DNA of 17,788 nucleotides from Acidaminococcaceae bacterium UBA2453 (GTDB lineage: Bacteria; Bacillota; Negativicutes; Acidaminococcales; Acidaminococcaceae), in the NCBI GenBank assembly GCA_002342505.1, contig DDQB01000020.1:1-17788 (forward strand). The letters run 5' to 3'. Below are positions 1 to 7,036 of this stretch, piece after piece. Numbering within the stretch: the first letter of the stretch is position 1; the number at the start of each line of letters is the position of its first letter. The notes under the pieces are model-generated. The model did not search any database and was not told where the DNA came from. It was given only the letters and a program-made list of their open reading frames with translations. The position numbers and the translations under genes were made by a program.

Positions 1-22
1 GGAGGGATAACCTCTGTGCGAC

Positions 23-2170
23 TTATGCGTGCACTTTTTCCTGCGGCTTCACATACGGCTTGGCCGGACGGAAAATGAAGTACAGCGCCACTAACACAAG
101 GAACAGCGCGATGCCCTGCATGGGGCCGAAAGGTACATCGCCTACATACCAGCTGCCCAGGTTATAGAATACAAACGCCAGGGAGTAACCCAAAATCGCC
201 TGGAAACAAATGGCGAACAGGCCCCACTTCCGGCTTCCCATTTCACGGTAACAGGTTGCCATGGCAACCAGGCAGGGCGGGTCAAACAGGTTCAGGATCA
301 TGTAGGAGAACGCTGCCATGGGGGGCATCAGTTTGCCCAGCGCATCCATGACCTGCGCTTCTTCCGCGTCTTCCGCAGCGCCGGCCAGCATGGCCAGTAC
401 GCCCACGGCGTCTTCTTTGGCAAGGAAGGCGGCGATGGAAGCAACGGTTGCTTTCCAGTCACCCAGGCCGATAGGAGCGAAGATCCAGGAAATGCTGTTG
501 CCGAATACGCCCAGCATGGATTCTTCCACTTCTTCTACCACTTCAAAACTGAAGTTATAAGTCTGCATGAACCACAGCAGTACGCAGATGGGGAAAATGA
601 TCATGCCGGCTTTGATGATGAAGCCACGGGCCCGTTCCCACATGTGGATCAGTACGCCTTTCAGGGAAGGCATGTGATAGGCCGCCAGTTCCATGACGAA
701 GGGAGCCGGTTCCCCTGCAAACCAGGAGGTCTTTTTCAGGGCGATGCCGGCCAGTACGATGATGGCCAGGCCCAGGAAATACATGCCCGGCGCCATGAAT
801 ACAGAATCAGGGAAGAACACGGCGGTAATCATGCCGATGATTTCCGCTTTGGCGCCGCAGGGAATGAACGTAGACAGCAGGATGGTCATGCGGCGGTCCC
901 GCTCTTCTTCGATGGTGCGGGCAGCCATGATGGCCGGTACGCCGCAGCCCATGCCGATGAGGACGGGGATGAAGGATTTGCCGGACAGGCCGAACTGCCG
1001 GAAAATACGGTCCATGATGAAAGCCACGCGAGCCATGTAGCCGGAGTCTTCCAGCAGGGACATGAAGAAGAAGATCAGCAGGATCTGGGGTACAAAGCCC
1101 AGAACGGTGCCTACGCCGCCGATGATGCCGTCAATCACCAGGCCGCTGAGCCATTCCGGCGCTGCCATGGATTCCAGCATGTTCGTCGCTGCGTCAGTTA
1201 CGATCTCGCCGAAGAACACGTCGTTGGTCCAGTCTGTCATCCAGCCGCCCACGGTGGTGATGGAGACGTAATACATCAGCGTCATGATGGCGAAAAAGAT
1301 GGGCAGGCCCAGGAAGCGGTTGGTTACTACCTGGTCGATTTTGTCAGAGAAGGTGAGGGCGTGCTTGGGACGGTTCTTTGTGATGCAGGCGTCGATGATG
1401 CTGCCGATATATTCATACCGCTGGTTGGTGATGATACTTTCCGCGTCGTCATCCATTTCCGTTTCGCAGTCTTTGATATGTTCTTCCAGATGGGCTGTCA
1501 GTTCCGGGGAGAGGTTCAGATCTGCCAGCACCTGTTCATCCCGTTCAAACAGTTTGATTGCATACCAGCGCAGGTTCTTTTTGTCCACCTTGTCGCTGAT
1601 GCTTTCTTCAATATGAGCCAGGGCGTGTTCTACACTGCCGCGGAATACGTGGGGCAGCTCCGCCGCCTTGAACACCTGATGGTTCTCCGCCACTTTGACA
1701 GCCGCATTGGCAACGTCCAGGCAGCCTTTGCCTTCCAGTGCGCTGATGGGGTAGACGGTTGCGCCGATTTCTGCGGAAAGCTTCTGCAGGTTGATGATAT
1801 CGCCGTTTTTGTTCACCAGGTCCATCATGTTGATGGCGATGACCACGGGCAGGCCCACTTCGATGAGCTGGGTGGTGAGGTAGAGGTTACGCTCCAGGTT
1901 GGTACCGTCGATGATGTTGAGGATCACGTCCGGTCTTTCATTGATCAGGTATTTCCGGGTCACGGTTTCTTCCAGTGTGTAGGGAGAAAGGGAGTAAATA
2001 CCGGGAAGATCCTGGATGATGACGTCGTCGTGGCCTTTGAGGCGGCCTTCTTTCTTTTCTACAGTTACGCCGGGCCAGTTGCCTACGTATTGGGAACTGC
2101 CGGTGAGTTCGTTGAACAGCGTGGTCTTGCCACAGTTGGGGTTGCCGGCTAAAGCGATTTTAATATCCAT
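23..2170 (-). CDS. feoB: Ferrous iron transporter B (FeoB), 715 aa
   Basis: GTP-regulated inner-membrane permease that imports Fe(II). The N-terminal G domain has the P-loop GNPNCGKTT at about residues 9-17, the DLPGIYS switch and the NMMD guanine-specificity motif. A helical regulatory region follows to about residue 270. The membrane part then carries the family's Gate motifs, including SGYMARVAFIMDR, GMGCGVPA and FIPCGAKAEI. Length is normal for the family and the protein looks intact. The start is supported by an AAGGAG site 7-8 bases upstream. It is the last gene of the feoA-feoA-feoB operon, with an 11-base gap to the feoA before it. The 22 bases left between its stop and the window edge show no terminator. 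Confidence 0.97.
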   Translation of the reverse strand: MDIKIALAGNPNCGKTTLFNELTGSSQYVGNWPGVTVEKKEGRLKGHDDVIIQDLPGIYSLSPYTLEETVTRKYLINERPDVILNIIDGTNLERNLYLTTQLIEVGLPVVIAINMMDLVNKNGDIINLQKLSAEIGATVYPISALEGKGCLDVANAAVKVAENHQVFKAAELPHVFRGSVEHALAHIEESISDKVDKKNLRWYAIKLFERDEQVLADLNLSPELTAHLEEHIKDCETEMDDDAESIITNQRYEYIGSIIDACITKNRPKHALTFSDKIDQVVTNRFLGLPIFFAIMTLMYYVSITTVGGWMTDWTNDVFFGEIVTDAATNMLESMAAPEWLSGLVIDGIIGGVGTVLGFVPQILLIFFFMSLLEDSGYMARVAFIMDRIFRQFGLSGKSFIPVLIGMGCGVPAIMAARTIEEERDRRMTILLSTFIPCGAKAEIIGMITAVFFPDSVFMAPGMYFLGLAIIVLAGIALKKTSWFAGEPAPFVMELAAYHMPSLKGVLIHMWERARGFIIKAGMIIFPICVLLWFMQTYNFSFEVVEEVEESMLGVFGNSISWIFAPIGLGDWKATVASIAAFLAKEDAVGVLAMLAGAAEDAEEAQVMDALGKLMPPMAAFSYMILNLFDPPCLVAMATCYREMGSRKWGLFAICFQAILGYSLAFVFYNLGSWYVGDVPFGPMQGIALFLVLVALYFIFRPAKPYVKPQEKVHA

Positions 2171-2181
2171 TTATATTCTCC

Positions 2182-2400
2182 TTACTGTACTTCGATGCTT
2201 TCCGCTTCCGCCTTGCGGATGGAAAGCTCATAACCGCGCACGTTCAGCTCCATGGGATCTCCCAGGGGCGCAATTTTAACCACTTTTATCTCCACGCCTT
2301 TGGTGATGCCCATATCCATGATGCGACGGCGCAGTTTGCCTTCGCCCTTCAGTTTGGTTACGGTGCATATGCCGCCAACCGGAACTTCATTTAATGTCAT
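2182..2400 (-). CDS. feoA: FeoA-family protein (operon-proximal to feoB), 72 aa
   Basis: Small cytosolic SH3-like-fold protein that assists FeoB. The sequence has the family pattern: an N-terminal TLNEVPVGG segment, a RRRIMDMGITKGVEIKVVK core, and the closing GYELSIRKAEAESI strand. The frame is open ten codons further upstream (to 2430), but I choose the ATG at 2398-2400. It has an AGGAG site at 2408-2412 with 7-base spacing, and the FeoA domain begins right there. It lies 11 bases before feoB, so co-translation with feoB is likely. This is the second of two feoA copies; the two differ clearly in sequence, so this is not a recent duplication. Confidence 0.93.
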   Translation of the reverse strand: MTLNEVPVGGICTVTKLKGEGKLRRRIMDMGITKGVEIKVVKIAPLGDPMELNVRGYELSIRKAEAESIEVQ

Positions 2401-2483
2401 TTTGGTTCTCCTCTCTGCAATGTATTTCAATTTTTAAATCTTAGCCTTTCGTCGTGTGACGCGTATTACCGAACCTGTTCTGT

Positions 2484-2696
2484 TCAGTACATAATGCGCC
2501 GCGCCATGGATTCATCCAGCGCTACGCGGGAATCCCGCACCTGCAGGATCATGTTGCCCCCCATGCGGGTGACCACGGTGATCTTTGTGCCTACGGTGAA
2601 TCCCATCTCTGCAAGATGCAGGCGGGTACTGTCGTTTCCGCTGATCTTTTTGATTTCAATTACTTCTCCTTCCTGTGCGGTTGGAAGTGGTAACAT
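2484..2696 (-). CDS. feoA: FeoA-family protein (first gene of feo operon), 70 aa
   Basis: Second FeoA-type SH3-like protein, about 70 aa, the usual FeoA length. The core HLAEMGFTVGTKITVVTRMGG and the ending VALDESMARRIM follow the family consensus. The start is supported by GGGAGG eight bases upstream. It is the promoter-proximal gene of the operon, separated by 83 bases from the next feoA. Tandem feoA genes before feoB are common in anaerobic Firmicutes. Whether both copies contact FeoB or one has a regulatory role cannot be decided from the sequence. Confidence 0.92.
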   Translation of the reverse strand: MLPLPTAQEGEVIEIKKISGNDSTRLHLAEMGFTVGTKITVVTRMGGNMILQVRDSRVALDESMARRIMY

Positions 2697-2723
2697 GTCG
2701 ATTGCCTCCCGGACTGAATAGTT

Positions 2724-2747
2724 TAAGGTTAGGCGAGGCTAACCTTA
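2724..2747. promoter_or_regulatory. Second putative iron-box inverted repeat in the feo leader
   Basis: Perfect inverted repeat TAAGGTTAG-N6-CTAACCTTA. The arms match those of the DtxR/IdeR box (TWAGGTTAG/CTAACCTWA), but the spacer is six bases instead of one. Its centre is 45 bases from that of the other repeat, which has the same N6 geometry. It sits in the transcribed leader, so it could act as a roadblock or as a cooperative second operator. A further GCTAAC half-site lies at 2822-2827. Confidence 0.6.
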
Positions 2748-2772
2748 GGTCATAAAAAATAGCTAAACAAAA

Positions 2773-2788
2773 GTTAGCTCTGACTAAC
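2773..2788. promoter_or_regulatory. Putative metalloregulator operator over the feo start site
   Basis: Inverted repeat GTTAG-N6-CTAAC immediately downstream of the feo -10, overlapping the predicted transcription start. The GTTAG/CTAAC arms are the core of DtxR/IdeR-family half-sites. An imperfect repeat AGCTAA-N7-TTAGCT (2761-2779) overlaps it. The protein that binds is not encoded in the window. The DtxR-family assignment rests on half-site similarity only. Confidence 0.6.
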
Positions 2789-2791
2789 CAA

Positions 2792-2820
2792 ATCATATAC
2801 CCATTCAGGAAGTTTGTCAA
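2792..2820 (-). promoter_or_regulatory. Promoter of the feo operon
   Basis: Read on the minus strand, a perfect -35 TTGACA (2815-2820) is followed by a 17-base spacer and a -10 TATGAT (2792-2797), one mismatch from consensus. Transcription should begin near 2785, about 90 bases before the first feoA start. The site lies next to the inverted repeats described separately, which fits iron repression. Confidence 0.8.
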
Positions 2821-2892
2821 GGCTAACTTATGAATGGTTCTGCTTACCTATGGAAACATTCGGTGAATCCGTTGTCTGTCTTATAATTTGTT

Positions 2893-2922
2893 TTGTAAAA
2901 TATGCATCAAATATGCTATAAT
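2893..2922 (+). promoter_or_regulatory. Promoter of the phosphatase-NRPS-exporter operon
   Basis: Perfect -10 TATAAT (2917-2922), preceded by TGC, which makes an extended -10. An 18-base spacer separates it from a weak -35 TTGTAA (2893-2898). An AAATATGC direct repeat (2898-2905 and 2909-2916), spaced by one helical turn, fills the spacer and could be an activator or repressor site. The predicted start is near 2929, giving a leader of about 160 bases. Confidence 0.65.
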
Positions 2923-2943
2923 AAATCGCATATATTTTGTTCG

Positions 2944-3047
2944 GACAGCACTGGAAAGTGCTGTCTGCAAGGATGAATTATAAATACAACATTGTTATTT
3001 AAGGAAATACTACAGGCAGTGCATAAATTTACTGCATCGGTGTTTCC
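2944..3047 (+). promoter_or_regulatory. Structured 5' leader with two hairpins
   Basis: Hairpin 1 (2944-2965) is a perfect 9-bp stem, GACAGCACT/AGTGCTGTC, closed by GGAA, a GNRA-type tetraloop. Hairpin 2 (3003-3047) has an outer 8-bp stem, GGAAATAC with GTGTTTCC (one G-U pair), and an inner 5-bp stem, GCAGT/ACTGC (3016-3020 with 3031-3035), separated by a small internal loop. Neither is followed by a T-tract, so they are not intrinsic terminators. I do not recognise a known riboswitch class. The leader may stabilise the mRNA or regulate translation. Confidence 0.45.
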
Positions 3048-3087
3048 ATAAAGAAGTGATGGCATTATGGGGTTTGGAAGATAATCC

Positions 3088-5292
3088 ATGAAAACAGGAA
3101 TAATCGAAAAAATTAAAAGAATGAAAAAGATGGATAACAACATCCGCAATAAGCTTTTCCTACTGCTGCTGTCCGTCAGCATGGTTTCCTTCCTGCTGGC
3201 GAGCCTGGTGCTGTTCACAGGGCTGTATATGGTACGGAACACCGCGGAGGAAGCGGGACAGCAGGTAGGAAACCGCATATCCGCCTTTGTGCAGGATTTC
3301 GTGGAAGAGCAGGTAAAGAAGAAGCTGGAGGCCCTGGTAGAGGAAAAATCCAGCCGTATTGACCGGGAACTGGAGGTTACGGCCGGTGACGTGCGCTATC
3401 TCAGTCGGCTGGCCACCCGTATCCTGCAGCAGCCGCAGCATTATAATCCCCGCAACCTTCCCGATCCCCATGACGGTCCCATCCGTTCCGGCCAGGTCTA
3501 CCTGAATTATAGCGACCGGCTGGCGGCGAAAGTAAGCAGGGAAACCTTCGCCCATGAGGCAGGGCTGTTGGGTAACCTTGCCGCTAACTTTGACGATATG
3601 GATGCCTATCCGGCTGCCTATATCGGCAGCACGAAAGGGTATATCATCGCCGCAGAACTCATGCCTGACAAACAGGATGTTAAGTTTACCCGGAAAATGC
3701 TGGAAACCTATGACCCCAGGGAAACCGAATGGTACAAGCTGGGGCTGGAAGTCAAAGAACCGGATTTTACGGACATTTATGTCAATGACTCAATCGGTAG
3801 GCGGGTCGCCTCTGTCGTCATGCCCTATTATGATGCCCGGAATAACATAGCCGGGGTGGCGGGTGTGGATATTAGTTCGGACGATCTGTTCCGGCAGATG
3901 AACAACCTGTCCATGAAGGACGACCGTAACTTCAGCGACAACACCTTCATCCTGTCTGACAGCGGCAATATTTTGTTCTCCACCCGGAAAAGCGGTATCC
4001 TGTCGGTTCCCGAGAAGGTGATCGACCTGCGTACCGTATCAGAGCCAACCATTGCCGCCGTGGCAAAGGATATGCTGGAGGGCCAGCGTTCCGTGGATCT
4101 GGTAAAGGTGGATGGTACAGAGTATTACCTGGCCTACGCTCCTGTGAAAACGGCGGAATGGAGCCTGGGCATGCTAATCCCCAAAAGCGAGGTCATAGGG
4201 CCGACGGAAAATGTGCGGGAGGCCGTGCTGGCCCAGATGCAGGGATATCTGCATCAGTTGAATTCACGATTTATTACGATTCTGGCCTGTCTGGTGGTGG
4301 CGCTCCTGCTGTTTGTTCTCCTGCTGGCCTGGATCAGTGGAGGCGTGGCCAGGCAAACTGTAGAGCCTGTCATTGCCCTGGAAAATGGGGTAAAGGAAAT
4401 TGCCCGGGGGAACCTGGACCAGAAGATCGAGATCCAGAGCGAAGATGAGATCGGCCAGTTGGCCGAAAGCGTCAACCACATGGCGATGAAACTGAAAGAA
4501 CAGATGAATAATCTGTCCCGGGTTACGGCAGAAAAGGAACGCATCGCCACGGAGCTATCCGTCGCCACTAAAATCCAGGCGGGGATGTTGCCGCATGTGG
4601 AGCCGGAATTTACCGGCAATCCTCACTATGAGCTCTACGCCTCCATGGCGCCGGCCAAAGAAGTGGGCGGCGACTTTTACGATTTCTATATGCTGGACGA
4701 ACACCGCCTGGCAGTCACTATTGCCGACGTATCCGGGAAAGGGGTGCCGGCAGCCCTGTTCATGGCCATATCCAAAACTATCCTGAAAAGTGCCGTCATT
4801 ACTGGCGGAAAAGCATCCCTGGCCCGGCTGGTGGAAGAAGCCAACCGGCGGATCTGCGCCAATAATATGGAGATGATGTTCGTTACCGCCTTTATAGGCG
4901 TGCTGGATCTGCGGACAGGCCGGATGGACGCGGTGAACTGCGGCCATAATCCGCCTCTGGCCTTTTATAAGGCGACGGGTCGTTTTGAATACCTGCCCCT
5001 GAAAAAAACCGGGGTGGTGCTGGGCATCGATGCGGAAGCAGCCTATCGGGAAGAACGGCTGAAACTGGCCCACGGCGACATGTTGTACCTGTATACGGAC
5101 GGCGTTACCGAGGCCATGGATCCGAAGGGCAGACAGTACTCCGAAGCCCGGCTCCGGGACTGCCTGAACCGGACCGGCGGAAGTGGTACGGCGAAGGATA
5201 TCCTGGAAGCAGTGCAGCAGGACGTGGCAGCCTTTGCCGGAAGCGCGGAGCAGTCGGACGATATTACTATGGTCGGATTGCGGTATCTGTGA
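3088..5292 (+). CDS. Membrane dCache-HAMP-PP2C (SpoIIE/RsbU-type) phosphatase, 734 aa
   Basis: Probable sensor phosphatase of a partner-switching pathway. Membrane segments at about 23-49 and 395-419 enclose a roughly 340-residue extracellular double-Cache region containing DPRETEWY and later AGVAGVDIS. A HAMP domain (about 420-475) and a short coiled linker lead to a C-terminal PP2C/SpoIIE domain. That domain keeps the metal-binding acidic residues: EVGGDFYDF (D529), IADVSGKG (D547), YTDGVTEAMD (D671) and QSDDIT (D724/D725). It is therefore expected to be active Ser/Thr phosphatase. The likely substrate is the phosphorylated STAS domain encoded by the next gene. The start is supported by GGAAG seven bases upstream; ATGs at 3121 and 3133 are alternatives. 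It is the first gene of a four-gene operon. The signal is unknown. The Cache region has T213 where the amino-acid-binding dCache motif (R.WY) has Arg. Confidence 0.92.
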   Translation: MKTGIIEKIKRMKKMDNNIRNKLFLLLLSVSMVSFLLASLVLFTGLYMVRNTAEEAGQQVGNRISAFVQDFVEEQVKKKLEALVEEKSSRIDRELEVTAGDVRYLSRLATRILQQPQHYNPRNLPDPHDGPIRSGQVYLNYSDRLAAKVSRETFAHEAGLLGNLAANFDDMDAYPAAYIGSTKGYIIAAELMPDKQDVKFTRKMLETYDPRETEWYKLGLEVKEPDFTDIYVNDSIGRRVASVVMPYYDARNNIAGVAGVDISSDDLFRQMNNLSMKDDRNFSDNTFILSDSGNILFSTRKSGILSVPEKVIDLRTVSEPTIAAVAKDMLEGQRSVDLVKVDGTEYYLAYAPVKTAEWSLGMLIPKSEVIGPTENVREAVLAQMQGYLHQLNSRFITILACLVVALLLFVLLLAWISGGVARQTVEPVIALENGVKEIARGNLDQKIEIQSEDEIGQLAESVNHMAMKLKEQMNNLSRVTAEKERIATELSVATKIQAGMLPHVEPEFTGNPHYELYASMAPAKEVGGDFYDFYMLDEHRLAVTIADVSGKGVPAALFMAISKTILKSAVITGGKASLARLVEEANRRICANNMEMMFVTAFIGVLDLRTGRMDAVNCGHNPPLAFYKATGRFEYLPLKKTGVVLGIDAEAAYREERLKLAHGDMLYLYTDGVTEAMDPKGRQYSEARLRDCLNRTGGSGTAKDILEAVQQDVAAFAGSAEQSDDITMVGLRYL

Positions 5293-5318
5293 GATAGATG
5301 TACAATGTAGATATATAA

Positions 5319-5393
5319 ATAGAAGCGATCAATCTGGGATCGCTCCATATGGAACCGCTTGGAATGGAAACGGTTGCCATGGAATTGGTTAAC
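5319..5393. repeat. Five degenerate 15-bp tandem units between phosphatase and STAS-C genes
   Basis: The last three units share ATGGAA-N-N-G-N-TT (5349-5363, 5364-5378, 5379-5393) and are clearly related. The two before them (5319-5333, 5334-5348) are more diverged but in register. The first two units also form an inverted repeat, AGCGATC/GATCGCT. The tract fills most of the 120-base gap between the two genes and ends 19 bases before the chosen STAS-C start. Function unknown; it could set translation of the downstream gene or be slipped remnant coding sequence. Confidence 0.55.
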
Positions 5394-5412
5394 GAAAGCG
5401 AGGGCAAACCAA

Positions 5413-7005
5413 ATGGCATTAGAAATCACATCCAGGGAAGAAGGCGCCAGCCTTACCCTGGAACTGAGGGGGAAAATCAGCATACTGGAGACCCAGGAGC
5501 TGGACAAGGCGATTACGGAACAGGCGCAGGGCCGAAAGGAAGTGCGCCTGGATTTCAGCAATGTGGAATACATTTCATCCGCAGGGCTGCGGTCCCTGTT
5601 CATGGCCAAAAAGAACCTGCTGCGGCAGGGGGCGGAGCTGAAGATACTCTATCCTACGGAGGACGTGATGGGTGTGTTCCGCACTACCCATTTCGACAGC
5701 CTGCTGACCATCGTGCAACGGGAAAACGAAGGAGAGGAAAGCGCCTTTTATCCCCTGCGCCCGGTGCAGCGGTGGATGGTGGACACCCATTTCCTCATGG
5801 CCCGGTCTACGATGATGAACACCGGCGCTTTGATAGAACTGGATCCTTCCATTGACCTGGAACGCCTGGCCGCTGCGGCAAACGGCGTCCTGGCCAATCA
5901 TGATGTGTTCCGTTGCCGCCTGGTGATCCATCCGGAAACCGGCGACATCTGCCAGCGTTTTGACGGGGAACTGGAAAAAGCGCGGGTGGAGATCATGTCT
6001 GACGAAGCCTTTGTACAGCGAAAGCAGGAAGTAAAACAGCCTTATGAGCTGATTAACCACCCACTGTACCGCCTCTACATTATGCAGACGGGAACGGGGA
6101 AATACCTGTATGTGGACTTTTATCATGCCATTATGGACGGCACGGCCATTGCCATGCTGTTCTGGCGGGAACTGGCCAAACGGTACCATGATGCCGGGGA
6201 GCCCGGCGCCAAAGGCAAATATCATTCTTCCAGCTATGCGGCCTATATCCGGGAAGAATCCCAGATTTCTGCGGAGGAACTGGAGGAAGGCCACGCCTAC
6301 TGGCGGAAGATGATGGAGGATTTTGATGAGGACAAGCACCTGCCCCCGGTCGACCTGGAAGGGGAAAGCGAAACGCCGGAGCACGAGATAGAGATACCCT
6401 TCCCGGGATTTGACAAGACCTTCTTCCGGGGTAAGGACTTCACTGAAAACACATTCTTCATGGGGGCTTCTTTGCTGTCCCTTGCCAAGACTACCGGGCA
6501 GAAGGAAGCCATCCTGGGCTGGATCCACAACGGCCGCATCAATTCGGCGGAGCGCCGCCTGATGGGCCTGATGCTGGACCAGTTCCCGGCCCGCTGGGAT
6601 TTCACCGGACCTATCACTGCCGGCGACTTTCTGCGGCAGCTGGAGGACCAGGTGAAAGAGGGAATGAAATACCGTAAGAGCCTGGACCTGATCTACGAAG
6701 AAGCATTAGGGGACGGCTGCGCCACCTTCATCCTCCAGAAGGGGGCCATGGGCCGTCGGGGGGAACTGCCCCTGGACGGTAAGACATGCGTTATTGTGGA
6801 AATGCCCGCCAACGAGATCTCCGCGGCGGAAAACACCCTGGATATTGAAATGAACTCCCATGACGACGGAAGCTATTCCCTGGTGCTGGATTATGACAAC
6901 CAGCGGTATACGGAATCCGCCATGCGCCGGTTCGCCGCCGTCATGGCAGCCATGGTGGAAGCGCTGCAGCAGGAAGACCGGGAACTGACGGGGCTGTTGC
7001 AATAA
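5413..7005 (+). CDS. STAS domain fused to NRPS condensation domain, 530 aa
   Basis: Residues 1-100 form an RsbV/SpoIIAA-like STAS domain. The LDFSNVEYISSAGLRSL strand-helix contains the serines (S55/S56) at the place where anti-sigma-factor antagonists are phosphorylated. After a short linker, residues about 115-530 form a complete NRPS condensation domain: PLRPVQRWM as the C1 region, YHAIMDG (237-243) as the HHxxxDG motif with the second, catalytic His (H238) kept and the first replaced by Tyr, and a full C-terminal lobe. A condensation domain joins acyl or peptidyl and aminoacyl groups. Here it has no carrier protein of its own and would have to use the PCP of the next gene. I choose the ATG at 5413, which has GAGGG 8 bases upstream and sits at the STAS start, over the in-frame ATG at 5359 that would begin inside the 15-bp repeats. 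It lies 31 bases before the NRPS gene. This domain pair is unfamiliar to me. Confidence 0.88.
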   Translation: MALEITSREEGASLTLELRGKISILETQELDKAITEQAQGRKEVRLDFSNVEYISSAGLRSLFMAKKNLLRQGAELKILYPTEDVMGVFRTTHFDSLLTIVQRENEGEESAFYPLRPVQRWMVDTHFLMARSTMMNTGALIELDPSIDLERLAAAANGVLANHDVFRCRLVIHPETGDICQRFDGELEKARVEIMSDEAFVQRKQEVKQPYELINHPLYRLYIMQTGTGKYLYVDFYHAIMDGTAIAMLFWRELAKRYHDAGEPGAKGKYHSSSYAAYIREESQISAEELEEGHAYWRKMMEDFDEDKHLPPVDLEGESETPEHEIEIPFPGFDKTFFRGKDFTENTFFMGASLLSLAKTTGQKEAILGWIHNGRINSAERRLMGLMLDQFPARWDFTGPITAGDFLRQLEDQVKEGMKYRKSLDLIYEEALGDGCATFILQKGAMGRRGELPLDGKTCVIVEMPANEISAAENTLDIEMNSHDDGSYSLVLDYDNQRYTESAMRRFAAVMAAMVEALQQEDRELTGLLQ

Positions 7006-7036
7006 GGGTCGTATATAAAGAAAGGGTTATATCATA

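Noticed and set aside
644..2152. Long open frame (502 codons) on the plus strand inside feoB
   Set aside because: It is antisense to feoB, has low-complexity His/Asp/Gly-rich composition and no recognisable domain. It is a codon-bias shadow.
2944..2965. Hairpin considered as an intrinsic terminator or attenuator
   Set aside because: No T-tract follows the stem, and it lies in the leader close to the predicted start.
5319..5393. Pentapeptide-like pattern in the minus-strand translation of the 15-bp repeats
   Set aside because: The tract is too short and the open frame around it has no ribosome site or other domain. A 15-base DNA repeat produces this pattern by itself.
5575..6528. 317-codon minus-strand open frame inside the STAS-C gene
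   Set aside because: Antisense shadow with no family features. The plus-strand frame has clear STAS and condensation motifs.
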